The notes below the pieces were generated by a model. It did no database searches. It saw only the letters and a program-made list of their open reading frames with translations, and was not told the origin of the DNA. Shown here in pieces: positions 5,131 through 5,232 of a stretch of DNA of 5,232 nucleotides. This DNA comes from Rikenellaceae bacterium. Its GTDB lineage: Bacteria; Bacteroidota; Bacteroidia; Bacteroidales; UBA932. Every line of letters begins with the position of its first letter. The first letter of the stretch is position 1. The translations under genes and the position numbers were made by a program. The stretch covers positions 1 through 5,232 of the forward strand of contig CAAGMI010000103.1 in the NCBI GenBank assembly GCA_900771005.1, read 5' to 3'.

Positions 5131-5151
5131 AATTTACAACCAATTTACAAC
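5131..5151. repeat. Tandem 11-nt-period direct repeat (AATTTACAAC twice)
   Basis: AATTTACAAC occurs at 5131-5140 and 5142-5151, separated by one C, so the period is 11 nt. It is immediately followed by, and overlaps, the palindrome ACTCGCGAGT (5150-5159). The same period as the repeat at 4869-4890, but a different unit. Confidence 0.8.
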
Positions 5152-5232
5152 TCGCGAGTCCTGCGCTAAGTAGCATATGAAGCAGTATGAGCAGTGAAAG
5201 AAAGGATACGAAAACGGGTTAAAGCCCGGGCG

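Larger units (their letters stand above)
4795..5232. other. Gene-poor intergenic stretch with repeats and a broken gene start
   Basis: About 440 bases hold no open reading frame that I can support on either strand. Contents, listed separately, are a possible promoter, a set of inverted repeats, two 11-nt tandem duplications and a short remnant resembling a phosphatase start. A 12-bp palindrome ACAGAATTCTGT lies at 4938-4949 and a 10-bp palindrome ACTCGCGAGT at 5150-5159. The reverse-strand frame over 4750-5028 runs through the terminator hairpin and resembles no family I know. Confidence 0.7.

Noticed and set aside
5194..5232. Possible new gene starting at GTG 5194 and running off the window
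   Set aside because: Only 13 basic codons are visible, with no ribosome site and no recognisable start.
1..5232. CRISPR array, tRNA or rRNA genes
   Set aside because: No regularly spaced long repeats and no tRNA or rRNA signatures were seen on either strand by reading.

Overview
The window looks like chromosome of an anaerobic, moderately low-GC Firmicute, most likely a gut-type clostridium (Lachnospiraceae-like). The reasons are strong AGGAGG-type ribosome sites, sigma-A-type promoters, protein sequences of clostridial character, and an anaerobe's oxidative-stress set (rubrerythrin, CoA-disulfide-reductase family enzyme). The genus assignment is inference.

Layout. Bases 5-49 are the terminator of a gene lying to the left. 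A well-formed promoter (87-115) overlapped by a perfect 22-bp palindrome (113-134) opens a rightward gene run: a DUF134/NifX-like fusion protein with a His/Cys-rich tail (152-922), then a cysteine-bearing Crp/Fnr-family regulator (926-1603). A second promoter (about 1619-1660) has a good -10, no -35, and an inverted repeat centred near -41, the layout of an activator-dependent class II Crp/Fnr promoter. It precedes thioredoxin (1694-2029), a single-domain rhodanese (2016-2336), a CoA-disulfide/persulfide reductase with a C-terminal rhodanese domain (2340-4031), and a rubrerythrin with a rubredoxin-type domain at each end (4074-4730). A hairpin terminator closes the run at 4763-4794.

The remaining ~440 bases (4795-5232) hold no intact gene. 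They contain a possible rightward promoter, several inverted repeats, two separate 11-nt tandem duplications, and a ribosome site followed by ten codons that read like the start of a low-molecular-weight protein tyrosine phosphatase before it breaks off. This looks like a decayed or rearranged locus, or the leader of a structured RNA.

How the genes fit together (inference). Two rhodanese domains, a thioredoxin and a CoADR-type flavoenzyme form a route for moving and reducing sulfane sulfur (persulfides, polysulfides, CoA disulfides) with NAD(P)H. Rubrerythrin removes peroxide. The Crp/Fnr protein, with cysteines 85, 86 and 92 in its sensor domain, is a natural candidate for the local activator, responding to a thiol, sulfur or redox signal. 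The DUF134/NifX protein may be the autoregulated iron or Fe-S linked partner at the head of the run. All six genes point the same way with short or negative gaps, except the promoter-bearing 90-nt gap before thioredoxin.
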